Shown: positions 1 to 7,958, counted from the stretch's first letter. The stretch: DNA of 9,158 bases from Leucothrix mucor (GCA_015662325.1 DQUJ01000013.1:1-9158); one strand, 5' to 3'. The notes: generated by a model from the sequence alone, not told the origin. Numbers and translations: made by a program.

Positions 1-39
1 ATTTGTTTTTACCATAGAATGACTATGCAAAAAACAAAT
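1..39. repeat. AT-rich inverted repeat at window edge
   Basis: Ten bases at 1-10 (ATTTGTTTTT) are the exact reverse complement of 30-39. Inside them CATAG (13-17) pairs with CTATG (23-27) around a 5-base loop, with a two-base mismatch on each side between the two stems. It could be an operator or a weak terminator for a gene to the left of the window. It starts at the first base, so it may extend further left. No function can be assigned. Confidence 0.5.
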
Positions 40-76
40 GCCTCGAACTTGGAAACTTGGCGTTGCCAGAATTTAT

Positions 77-107
77 GGGACTTGTTCAGAGGTTCCTTAA
101 ATAAGTA
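77..107 (+). repeat. Copy 1 of a 31-base motif that flanks dsbD
   Basis: This stretch contains GGG, then TTGTTCAGAG, then CCTT, AAATA and GTA in the same order as a 31-base stretch at 2668-2698 on the other side of dsbD, in the same orientation. The central 10-mer TTGTTCAGAG is identical. Its first 20 bases, read in reverse as GGAACCTCTGAACAAGTCCC, look like the end of an IS5-type insertion sequence, but no transposase is visible. A degenerate mobile-element end is an inference. Confidence 0.3.
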
Positions 108-149
108 TAAACACTTTAGGGTGACCCCATGAGTCTGGAAACGTGAATC

Positions 150-2633
150 TTATTTCAATGTTTTTGTAAGATGCGCAGAAAACTCATCCACGTTCATTTC
201 ACCCACAATGCGTGATAAAGCAATCTCTTTTCCATCTTTACCAAAGAATAAGATAGCAGGTGGCAGAGAAACACCTAATGCTGTCATCAGCTCGGTATCT
301 GTTTTATCCATTTTAGTCACATCTGCTTGCAGTAATACGATGTTATCCATCTGTGCTTTTACTTTTGGTGCAGGAAAAATATAGCGTTCATATTTAATAC
401 AGTAGCCACACCAATCCGCATAAAAATCTAACATAACGGCTTTATTTTGTTGTTTGGCTAATCCGATTTCTTGTTTTAAATCAGCAATGCTTTTGATGCG
501 TTTAAATTCAACATGTGCGTTGCTTTTAGTTGATTCAGCACCGTTATTGCTGGAAGCAGATGATAAACTCACACCGTAGAAAGGATCGGTAACAGTTTTA
601 CCACCGAGTTGACCGCCAATCATTACCAGTAATCCGTAGAAGACGAAGAATAGGCCTAGCCCTTTCCAGAATTTAAACCAACCGCTTTTCTCTTCGGTTG
701 AGCTAAATGCGCCTAAGAACACACCACTCACAATCAATAACATTGCCCATAACATCATGGTTAATAAGGGTGAATACAAGTGCGGCATTCTTTCTAGAAT
801 AATTAAACTGACAGCTATTAAAATAACGCCAGCACCCGCTTTAACAGCAGACATCCAATTACCCGCTTTAGGCAATACTTTACCACCGCCAGCGCCGACG
901 ACTAACAGCGGTAACCCCATGCCTAGCCCCAATGCAAACAATGCGATAAAGCCATGAAGTATACTGGATGAAGCCGCCGCGTAAGTTAACATCGCGGCTA
1001 GGGCAGGCCCACCACAAGGCCCAATAATTAATGCAGATAAAGCGCCCATAATGGCAACACCGACAAAGGTGCCGCCTTTTTGTTGGTTGCTGATGCTGGA
1101 TAATTTGTTTTGTAAACCCGCAGGTACTTGAATATCGTAAAAACCAAACATACTAAAGGCTAGCACGATAAACAGGAGTGCAAAGAAACTCAGTACCCAA
1201 GGGTTTTGGAAATAGGCTTGAATTCCCACGCCACTGGCAAAGGAGGCGGTGAGAGCGCCTACAATTCCGAAAGTAACGGCAAGGGCTAGTACATAAATAG
1301 CGGATAATAAAAAGCCTTTAAATGCAGATACTTCTTCACCTTGTCCAACAATGATACTGGATAAAATAGGGATCATCGGATACATACACGCGGTGAATGC
1401 GAGCACTAAGCCCGCGCCTAATGCGGCAAAGAAAATCAGCAAAATATTATTGCTGTTGAGCGCTTTATCTAACCATTCGTTACCCGTACTGAATTTTTCT
1501 TTTGGCTTATCAAAAGAGATTTCATCGTCTTGCGTGATAGCTGTAGTTGGATTACTGGTTGATGATGGCTTTACAGTATCGGCTATTGCCGTTGTGGGCG
1601 TAACAGTAGACGTAACTGCAGATTTTGCAGTACCAGTAAGCTTAATTGTTTGGCTTTTGTGTTGCGGTGGATAACAAATCCCGGTTAGCTTAGAGCAACC
1701 TTGGTAACTTGTTTTAACCGTAATACTTTTGTTATCAGAACCAATGCCAGTAACGGGTACTTTGACATCAAAATCTTTATAGTAAGTAACGATGTCGCCG
1801 AAATATTCATCGTGTTCTTTTTTGCCTTCGGGTAACACAGGTTTGCCTAGCGATACACCTTCGGAGGGCTCTATGCTGAACTTTATTTTATGCTGATAAA
1901 GGTAATGACCTGGGGTAATGTTCCAGTGTGCATTGAGTATGGTTTTACCGTTTGAATCATGCTGCGCGACAATATCCAATGCAAAGGCTTGATCGGGCGG
2001 TAACGGCGCATTTGCGCTACCAGACGTGCTGATACCTAATTCTTTTGCAAGGCTAAATGATTTTTTGGGTGAAATCTTTATAGGAGGGGGGGGCTTATTA
2101 ACGGGAGCGTCTTTAGCAGCTGGAGCATTGGTAGCTAACGCGTTTTTATTGGCGTTGCTATCTGATGTACCTGTAGATAGTGTAGCCGAAGAAGAAGCGC
2201 TTAACTGTAAGGTTAACGTTTTCTTTTGCGGTGGATAACAAACCCCAATATCAGCACAGCCTTGTGATTTAGTGTTAAGTGTTAACTCTGTACTACTGCT
2301 GTTATAAACTATAGGTATTTCTATTGAAACCTTATGACGATAGGTTTCCACTTTACCAAACGCCGCATCATCCTTAATTTTTCCTTTGGGAAATACAGGT
2401 TCTCCTAATGTAATATCAGGATTATCACTCTTAAAAGAAAAACGTTTACGGTATAAATAATAACCCTCTGCAATGTCCCATGTCGCTTTGATACGATCCG
2501 GTGAAATCTGGGTGATCGAGCCTTTAAAAGCAGCATCTGGCTTAAGTAAATCATCTTGTCCAACCGCAAAGCTAGTATTTGAAAAGAAGAAGAGGAGAGC
2601 AAACAGGGTAAAAAAGGTGATTGTTTTTTTCAT
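150..2633 (-). CDS. dsbD: Thiol:disulfide interchange protein DsbD with duplicated N-terminal domain
   Basis: Inner-membrane protein that carries electrons from cytoplasmic thioredoxin to periplasmic partners (DsbC/DsbG and cytochrome c maturation in known DsbDs). The 827 residues show a signal peptide (1-23) and two copies of the periplasmic DsbD-alpha domain. Copy one is at about 27-145 with Cys126/Cys132 in QGCADIGVCYPPQ; copy two is at about 212-332 with Cys313/Cys320 in QGCSKLTGICYPPQ. A Ser/Thr/Ala/Pro-rich linker separates the copies. An eight-helix membrane core follows (about 395-675) with the redox pair Cys416 (TACMYP) and Cys540 (IGPCGGP). The C-terminal thioredoxin domain (about 705-827) has the active site WCGYC, Cys742/Cys745. 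E. coli DsbD is about 565 residues with one N-terminal domain; the extra domain and linkers explain the length. All catalytic cysteines are present. The start fits the signal peptide; the ribosome site is weak. It is transcribed divergently from the cyclic-di-GMP gene. Confidence 0.95.
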   Translation of the reverse strand: MKKTITFFTLFALLFFFSNTSFAVGQDDLLKPDAAFKGSITQISPDRIKATWDIAEGYYLYRKRFSFKSDNPDITLGEPVFPKGKIKDDAAFGKVETYRHKVSIEIPIVYNSSSTELTLNTKSQGCADIGVCYPPQKKTLTLQLSASSSATLSTGTSDSNANKNALATNAPAAKDAPVNKPPPPIKISPKKSFSLAKELGISTSGSANAPLPPDQAFALDIVAQHDSNGKTILNAHWNITPGHYLYQHKIKFSIEPSEGVSLGKPVLPEGKKEHDEYFGDIVTYYKDFDVKVPVTGIGSDNKSITVKTSYQGCSKLTGICYPPQHKSQTIKLTGTAKSAVTSTVTPTTAIADTVKPSSTSNPTTAITQDDEISFDKPKEKFSTGNEWLDKALNSNNILLIFFAALGAGLVLAFTACMYPMIPILSSIIVGQGEEVSAFKGFLLSAIYVLALAVTFGIVGALTASFASGVGIQAYFQNPWVLSFFALLFIVLAFSMFGFYDIQVPAGLQNKLSSISNQQKGGTFVGVAIMGALSALIIGPCGGPALAAMLTYAAASSSILHGFIALFALGLGMGLPLLVVGAGGGKVLPKAGNWMSAVKAGAGVILIAVSLIILERMPHLYSPLLTMMLWAMLLIVSGVFLGAFSSTEEKSGWFKFWKGLGLFFVFYGLLVMIGGQLGGKTVTDPFYGVSLSSASSNNGAESTKSNAHVEFKRIKSIADLKQEIGLAKQQNKAVMLDFYADWCGYCIKYERYIFPAPKVKAQMDNIVLLQADVTKMDKTDTELMTALGVSLPPAILFFGKDGKEIALSRIVGEMNVDEFSAHLTKTLK
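2086..2093. repeat. G8 homopolymer inside dsbD
   Basis: Eight consecutive G on the plus strand (C8 in the coding strand) encode part of the PPPP run at residues 181-184, in the linker between the two N-terminal DsbD domains. A tract this long is unusual in such AT-rich DNA and is a candidate slippage site. The frame is intact in this sequence. Confidence 0.6.
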
Positions 2634-2661
2634 TTTATTTAAATCTTATTAGTAAATAATA

Positions 2662-2691
2662 ATTGTAGGGTTGTTCAGAGCCCCTTTTTAA
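2662..2691 (-). promoter_or_regulatory. Candidate dsbD promoter
   Basis: On the minus strand TTAAAA (2686-2691) and TACAAT (2662-2667) are separated by 18 bases, with the -10 about 29 bases upstream of the dsbD ATG. The -10 matches the sigma70 consensus at five of six bases, but the -35 is weak. The second copy of the TTGTTCAGAG motif falls in the spacer. This is an inference from motif match only. Confidence 0.35.
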
Positions 2692-2698
2692 ATACGTA
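2668..2698 (+). repeat. Copy 2 of the 31-base motif that flanks dsbD
   Basis: Matches 77-107 in the order GGG, TTGTTCAGAG, CCTT, AAATA, GTA, with small gaps. It sits in the gap between dsbD and the divergent cyclic-di-GMP gene. The two copies are in direct orientation, so they would not be the two ends of a single intact insertion sequence. Common origin is possible but not proven. Confidence 0.3.
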
Positions 2699-2801
2699 AC
2701 GTGTTCTTTTTTAGATGCTTTGATAAATACTATGCTATGTTTACGCCCTTTGTCGGAACAATAATGCATAACAGCTTATTTTCTTATACCATTGTTGTAT
2801 A

Positions 2802-2831
2802 TTGAAAAATGCTCATTTAGTGAGTCATAAA
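2802..2831 (+). promoter_or_regulatory. Candidate promoter for the GGDEF-EAL gene
   Basis: TTGAAA (2802-2807) and CATAAA (2826-2831) are 18 bases apart, matching the sigma70 consensus at five and four of six bases. The predicted start lies about 20 bases before the ATG at 2858, leaving room for only a short leader with a weak ribosome site. Confidence 0.45.
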
Positions 2832-2857
2832 TAAAAACAACAATAAGAATAACGATT

Positions 2858-4858
2858 ATGAATATAACAGTCGCGCAACCTAAAGGGAAAATAATACTTC
2901 CTTTTATTACTATTTTCCTATTAATCTCATTAAGTCTTGCAGTCGCCGCTTGGCAAGTATTGGCATCAGGGAGCACGAATATTAGCTCTGATGTTCAAAT
3001 GTATCTGCCGCTATTCCAAGCTGTTTTGATGATACTAGCGGTTGCCTTAGGCTTAACGTTTCACTCGGTGCGAACAGCCAGACTGAAAAGTTCGGATATT
3101 ATGGGTTTAACACATGAAGGAGCTAGCGCATCATTTAAAAATACGGAGGCGGTTCTAGGAATCGCTGCTGGCGGGATCATTCGTATTAATTCTAAATATG
3201 AAATTGAATATATAAATGAAGTGGCGCTAAAATATTGTGGTTTCAAGAAACAAGAATCTGAAGGTAAATCTATTTACGATATTGTGAAACTGCAAAATAC
3301 CAACGATAAAGACTCTTTAATAGGGATATTAGAAAACCAATTTAAAAAGAACTGCGAAGAAAGTGACTGGAAAGAATTAAAACTGCTAAATAATGCAGGC
3401 GAAATTCATCTATTAAAGATTAAGACCAGCCCAATTTATAATGATGTCACGGGGTTAGTGCGTGATCTTGTTATTATCATGCAAGATATAACCAGTGATC
3501 GCCAAGCAATGCAAAAATTATTTGAACAAGCGTCACGTGATTCTTTAACTGGTCTTATCAATCGACACAGCTTTCAAAATTACATGGAATTAGTGATTGC
3601 AGAAAATGAAGGCAGTAATACCACTAATGTACTGTGTTATATGGATTTAGATCATTTTAAAACCGTTAATGATGTGTGTGGTCATGCGGCAGGTGATGAG
3701 CTGTTACGTCAAATCTCTGAAATGTTTTCTAAACGATTACGTGTAACAGATAAACTAGCCCGTATTGGTGGTGATGAATTTGCTATTTTGTTACCTGATT
3801 GCAATATTAAAACAGCGACATTAATTTTAAATAGAATCTTAGATGATGTGCGTAATTTCCGTTTTATCTGGCGTGAAAACACCTTTGTTGTCGGTGTTAG
3901 TATCGGTGCATTAGAATTTGGTATTGGCTATCGTGTTGCGGATATTGGTCATTTGATGGTGGCTGTGGATGAGGCATGTTATTCCGCTAAAAAAGGAGGC
4001 AGAAATCAATTATTTATAAAAGAAATGGAGCAACACGAAATTGCACTTTCGGCAGAAGAAAGCTCAGAGAATGATTCGTGGGAAGTCACGCTTAAACGAG
4101 CGATTGAAAATGATGAATTTTTATTATACGCACAATCGGTAGAATCTTTGTCTAAAAAATCAAACAAAGAAACATCTGATGCGGGTCATTTCTATGAAGT
4201 GCTGTTACGCTTAAAGCACGAAGGCGATGTACTCAGCCCAGGTAGCTTTATGCCAACAGCAGAAAGATTAGGCTTAATGGGCAGTGTTGATCGTTGGGTG
4301 GTCTCTAAGCTGGTTGAAGTTATTGGCAATATAAAAACTAAGGATGGGTCATGTAGTAGCAGTATATTTAGTATCAACATATCCTCTGAAACCATTAATG
4401 ATGTTGAATTTGCATCATTTGTGAAATTATTAATAGAGGAACATGGTATTAAAGCATCGCAGCTATGTTTTGAAGTGTCAGAATCAGATGCGTTAGCAAA
4501 CTTTTCAAAAGTAAAAAGCATGTTTGATGATTTGATTACACTCGGTTGTTGTGGTGCGTTAGATGATTTTGGTAGTGGTTTTTCTTCATTAAACTACTTG
4601 CGTGAATTACCGATTAAATACCTTAAAGTAGACGGCACGTTTGTTCGTAAAATGAATGACAATACTGTCGATGCTGCAATGGTTGATGCTGTAAACAGTG
4701 TGGTGCAAACCATGAATATTTTAACCGTTGCTGAATCGGTAGAAGATGAAGAAACTGCAAGACAATTAGCTGATATGGGTGTTGATTATGCGCAGGGTTA
4801 TTTCTTTAGCAAGCCTGTACCCCTAGCTGAAATTGGAGACTATAAAGTAGCGGCTTAA
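2858..4858 (+). CDS. Membrane PAS-GGDEF-EAL cyclic-di-GMP synthase/phosphodiesterase
   Basis: A 666-residue protein that makes or breaks cyclic di-GMP at the inner membrane. Two membrane helices (about 11-34 and 49-70) are joined by a periplasmic loop of only some 14 residues. A PAS-like domain (about 92-215) and then GGDEF (about 222-390) and EAL (about 407-660) domains follow. The GGDEF domain looks active: metal-binding Asp263 in MDLDHFKTVND, signature RIGGDEF at 302-308, and an inhibitory I-site RVTD (295-298) exactly five residues before GGDEF. The EAL signature reads EVL (447-449), but the usual metal and catalytic residues appear kept: Glu447, Asn507, Glu539, Asp569/Asp570, Lys590, Glu626 and Gln646. 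Both activities are therefore possible; which one dominates, and what the PAS domain binds, cannot be read from the sequence. The gene is a single transcription unit with its own terminator. Confidence 0.93.
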   Translation: MNITVAQPKGKIILPFITIFLLISLSLAVAAWQVLASGSTNISSDVQMYLPLFQAVLMILAVALGLTFHSVRTARLKSSDIMGLTHEGASASFKNTEAVLGIAAGGIIRINSKYEIEYINEVALKYCGFKKQESEGKSIYDIVKLQNTNDKDSLIGILENQFKKNCEESDWKELKLLNNAGEIHLLKIKTSPIYNDVTGLVRDLVIIMQDITSDRQAMQKLFEQASRDSLTGLINRHSFQNYMELVIAENEGSNTTNVLCYMDLDHFKTVNDVCGHAAGDELLRQISEMFSKRLRVTDKLARIGGDEFAILLPDCNIKTATLILNRILDDVRNFRFIWRENTFVVGVSIGALEFGIGYRVADIGHLMVAVDEACYSAKKGGRNQLFIKEMEQHEIALSAEESSENDSWEVTLKRAIENDEFLLYAQSVESLSKKSNKETSDAGHFYEVLLRLKHEGDVLSPGSFMPTAERLGLMGSVDRWVVSKLVEVIGNIKTKDGSCSSSIFSINISSETINDVEFASFVKLLIEEHGIKASQLCFEVSESDALANFSKVKSMFDDLITLGCCGALDDFGSGFSSLNYLRELPIKYLKVDGTFVRKMNDNTVDAAMVDAVNSVVQTMNILTVAESVEDEETARQLADMGVDYAQGYFFSKPVPLAEIGDYKVAA

Positions 4859-4889
4859 ACCTAAACCTAGCTTTACTCGTACTCTCATT

Positions 4890-4925
4890 AAAAGCCCTGA
4901 TCGTTTAGTCGATCAGGGCTTTTTA
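4890..4925 (+). terminator. Intrinsic terminator after the GGDEF-EAL gene
   Basis: A perfect 14-bp stem (4890-4903 with 4910-4923) with a 6-base loop TTTAGT. The GC core GCCCTGATCG is flanked by A on the left and T on the right, ending in a run of five T (4920-4924). The A tract on the left would let it also act on the minus strand, though no minus-strand gene points at it. It separates the cyclic-di-GMP gene from fxsA. Confidence 0.92.
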
Positions 4926-4932
4926 ATGTCTA

Positions 4933-4962
4933 TTGAAAACGACTTATACGCTACCATATTAT
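4933..4962 (+). promoter_or_regulatory. Candidate sigma70 promoter for fxsA
   Basis: TTGAAA (4933-4938) and TATTAT (4957-4962) are 18 bases apart, each matching five of six consensus bases. The predicted start near 4969 gives a leader of about 25 bases before the fxsA ATG. It lies directly after the preceding terminator, as expected for an independent unit. Confidence 0.6.
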
Positions 4963-4993
4963 TTGTATTCATCAATTACATTGGTATTCAACG

Positions 4994-5542
4994 ATGCGTT
5001 CGTTTCCAATATTTACTGTTCTTTTTCTAGTTCTCCCCATTATTGAAATTTTCGTGCTAATTAAAGTGGGCTCGGATGAATTATTAGGTCCTATGTGGAC
5101 TATCTTCTTGGTGGTGTTGACCGCTGTTATTGGGGCGTTTTTATTGCGCAAACAAGGTTTATCTGTGTTGGCTCGCTTAAAAAGTAATATGTCACAGGGT
5201 AAGATTCCCGCTCAAGAAATGATTGAAGGTATGTTACTTGCTGTGGGTGGTGCATTACTAATGACCCCAGGGTTTGTGACAGACGCAATGGGTTTTCTTT
5301 GTCTGCTTCCTTTTAGTCGTCAATTTATTGCAAAGAATATAATTAAACGTTCGGCGCATAAAATGCAAGAGGGGATGAGTGCGCAAATGGGTGGTTTCTC
5401 TTATAGTGCTCAATCTCGTTCCTCACCTGGTTCTCAGCCTAATTCTCAGAGCCATTCTGAAAATCAGGACCCTAATATTGTTGAGGGAGAGTTTACTGAA
5501 ATAGAAGAAGATCTACCTGAACTTACAAACAAACGTAAATAA
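4994..5542 (+). CDS. fxsA: FxsA family membrane protein
   Basis: A 182-residue inner-membrane protein of the FxsA family. E. coli FxsA relieves F-plasmid exclusion of phage T7 when overproduced; its normal role is unclear. Hydrophobic helices lie at about 6-25, 32-51 and 76-106 (the last perhaps broken). The family signature TPGFVTDAMGFLCLLP is at 91-106, followed by a basic stretch (RQFIAKNIIKR). The tail from about 135 is Ser/Gln/Asn-rich and ends in acidic residues around VEGEFTEIEED; it makes the protein somewhat longer than the 158-residue E. coli version. The position just upstream of groES matches E. coli. There is no terminator after it, so read-through into groESL is possible. The ribosome site before this ATG is poor, but the protein begins with a normal first membrane helix. 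Confidence 0.9.
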   Translation: MRSFPIFTVLFLVLPIIEIFVLIKVGSDELLGPMWTIFLVVLTAVIGAFLLRKQGLSVLARLKSNMSQGKIPAQEMIEGMLLAVGGALLMTPGFVTDAMGFLCLLPFSRQFIAKNIIKRSAHKMQEGMSAQMGGFSYSAQSRSSPGSQPNSQSHSENQDPNIVEGEFTEIEEDLPELTNKRK

Positions 5543-5544
5543 TT

Positions 5545-5573
5545 CTTGAATTTAAACTATTCGCCCCTATGAT
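5545..5573 (+). promoter_or_regulatory. groESL heat-shock promoter (sigma32-type overlapping sigma70-type)
   Basis: CTTGAA (5545-5550) and CCCCTAT (5564-5570), 13 bases apart, fit the RpoH (sigma32) consensus CTTGAA / CCCCATnT. The same bases also hold TTGAAT (5546-5551) and TATGAT (5568-5573) with a 16-base spacer, a plausible sigma70 promoter. The -35 starts three bases after the fxsA stop codon. The start site would be near 5577-5580, inside the CIRCE element. Confidence 0.75.
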
Positions 5574-5599
5574 TAGCAGTCCCAGAGCGAGAGTGCTAA
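5573..5599. promoter_or_regulatory. CIRCE operator (HrcA binding site)
   Basis: TTAGCAGTC-N9-GAGTGCTAA differs from the CIRCE consensus TTAGCACTC-N9-GAGTGCTAA at one base (C to G at the seventh position of the left arm). The spacer is exactly nine bases. It begins at the last base of the -10 element and covers the predicted transcription start, the usual place for HrcA repression of groESL. It implies an hrcA gene elsewhere in this genome. Confidence 0.95.
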
Positions 5600-5643
5600 A
5601 GACTCTTGTAGGAAATGCATTTCTTATTACATTAATCATTAAC

Positions 5644-5665
5644 GTTGCCAATAAAAAATGGCGAC
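5644..5665 (+). other. Leader hairpin 1 upstream of groES
   Basis: GTTGCCA (5644-5650) can pair with TGGCGAC (5659-5665), seven pairs including one G-U, around an A-rich 8-base loop. It lies in the predicted groESL leader RNA. No T run follows it, so it is not a terminator; a role in mRNA stability or folding is speculative. Confidence 0.35.
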
Positions 5666-5670
5666 ATAAT

Positions 5671-5709
5671 CGAGTTAGCCCTTTAGAAAAATACTAAATG
5701 GTAAGCTCG
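5671..5709 (+). other. Leader hairpin 2 next to the groES ribosome site
   Basis: CGAGTTAGCC (5671-5680) pairs with GGTAAGCTCG (5700-5709) with two G-U pairs and one mismatch; TTTAG (5682-5686) pairs with CTAAA (5694-5698) inside it. The structure ends four bases before the groES Shine-Dalgarno AAGGAG (5714-5719). It leaves the ribosome site itself unpaired, so it looks more like a stabilising or spacing element than a thermosensor that hides the site. This is an inference from hand pairing. Confidence 0.4.
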
Positions 5710-5725
5710 CTAAAAGGAGTTACAC

Positions 5726-6019
5726 ATGACAGTTCGTCCTTTACACGACCGTATTTTAGTTCGTCCAGCAGAAGAAGAAAAAACCAGCGCAGGTGGCATT
5801 ATCATCCCTGATAGTGCGGCTGGTGAAAAGCCAAACAATGGTGAAATCATTGCAGCAGGCAATGGCAGAATTACCGATAGTGGTGATGTTCGCGCAATGG
5901 ACGTAAAAGTTGGCGATAAAATTCTATACGGTCAATACGCTGGAACAACAGTAAAAATTGACGGTGAAGATTTAATAATGATGAAAGAAGAAGATGTTTT
6001 AGCCGTTATAGAAGGCTAA
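5726..6019 (+). CDS. groES: Co-chaperonin GroES
   Basis: A 97-residue protein, the same length as E. coli GroES, which forms the seven-subunit lid of the GroEL chamber in the cytoplasm. The N-terminal [18 protein letters not shown] and the mobile loop (about 17-33, [14 protein letters not shown]), which contacts GroEL through the GIII hydrophobic triplet, are typical. [11 protein letters not shown] and the C-terminal [10 protein letters not shown] are also conserved. An excellent Shine-Dalgarno AAGGAG lies six bases before the ATG. It is the first gene of the heat-shock operon, under the sigma32/sigma70 promoter and CIRCE, with groEL 51 bases downstream and no terminator between them. Confidence 0.98.
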   Translation: MTVRPLHDRILVRPAEEEKTSAGGIIIPDSAAGEKPNNGEIIAAGNGRITDSGDVRAMDVKVGDKILYGQYAGTTVKIDGEDLIMMKEEDVLAVIEG

Positions 6020-6028
6020 AAACCATAA

Positions 6029-7712
<1,684 letters not shown>

Positions 7713-7714
<2 letters not shown>

Positions 7715-7728
7715 AGGCATCGCCTTTT
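7713..7728 (+). terminator. Small hairpin at the groEL stop codon
   Basis: AAAGGC (7713-7718) pairs with GCCTTT (7722-7727) around a 3-base loop, followed by one more T and then C. The stem overlaps the TAA stop. It resembles a weak intrinsic terminator; the short T run makes it less convincing than the hairpin at 7889-7918. Confidence 0.35.
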
Positions 7729-7729
7729 C

Positions 7730-7859
7730 GATTTAAATTGTCTTTTTGCTCAATCTCGGCGTTGGGCAGTTTGCTACAAACCCTCATGTACTACTCGTAC
7801 ACTTCGGTCTTGTAGCAAACTGCCCGCCTTGATCTTGAACAAAAATCCTGCTTTAAATC
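7730..7859. repeat. 130-bp imperfect palindromic element downstream of groEL
   Basis: Two arms of 50 bases (7730-7779 and 7810-7859) are inverted copies of each other around a 30-base centre. The inner 16 bases, GGGCAGTTTGCTACAA (7764-7779), are perfectly matched by 7810-7825. The outer 8 bases, GATTTAAA, are also perfect, with TTTTTG, TCAA and GGCG matching between them when small gaps are allowed. The centre contains TGTAC-TACTC-GTACA (7787-7801), which forms a second small hairpin. The size, the long palindrome and the place in a transcribed region recall ERIC-type or MITE-type dispersed repeats, but the sequence is not ERIC as I know it. It contains no gene. Confidence 0.75.
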
Positions 7860-7888
7860 TATGTCGGATACATTTTAGTTTATCCATG

Positions 7889-7918
7889 AAAGGGATGCGT
7901 TTAGCGTCCCTTTTCTTT
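7889..7918 (+). terminator. Intrinsic terminator of the groESL operon
   Basis: AAAGGGATGC (7889-7898) pairs with GCGTCCCTTT (7904-7913), ten pairs including one G-U, around the 5-base loop GTTTA. It is followed by TCTTT. It lies 175 bases after the groEL stop and is the best terminator candidate for the operon, which places the palindromic element inside the likely transcript. Confidence 0.8.
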
Positions 7919-7930
7919 GATCAAAATCAA
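7917..7930. promoter_or_regulatory. FNR/Anr-type box
   Basis: TTGAT-CAAA-ATCAA is a perfect match to the FNR consensus TTGAT-N4-ATCAA. It starts in the T tract of the groESL terminator and is centred at 7923.5. With the possible -10 TAATAT at 7953-7958 and a start near 7965, the centre would be at about -41.5, the standard place for activation by FNR. This suggests that the lipoprotein hydrolase gene is induced under low oxygen. No binding evidence is available. Confidence 0.6.
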
Positions 7931-7952
7931 TGATCTAAACTTTTACTAGTTC

Positions 7953-7958
7953 TAATAT
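7953..7958 (+). promoter_or_regulatory. Candidate -10 element of the hydrolase gene
   Basis: TAATAT at 7953-7958 (or TCTAAT at 7951-7956) is placed about right for a promoter activated from the FNR box. There is no good -35 hexamer, which is normal for activator-dependent promoters. Confidence rests mainly on the spacing to the box. Confidence 0.4.

Noticed and set aside
119..128. GGGTGACCC as the dsbD terminator
   Set aside because: It is an odd palindrome with almost no loop and no T run in the dsbD direction.
2791..2844. ATTGTTGT / ACAACAAT inverted repeat upstream of the GGDEF-EAL gene as an operator
   Set aside because: The arms are 38 bases apart and AT-rich; this is easily chance, and the small CTCA/TGAG stem inside is too short to support a riboswitch.
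5617..5637. Six-codon open frame in the groES leader as a leader peptide
   Set aside because: The GGA before its ATG is too close to act as a ribosome site, and the peptide has no regulatory pattern.
7730..7859. CRISPR repeat or attachment site
   Set aside because: There is a single inverted structure, no array of direct repeats, no integrase and no tRNA gene nearby.
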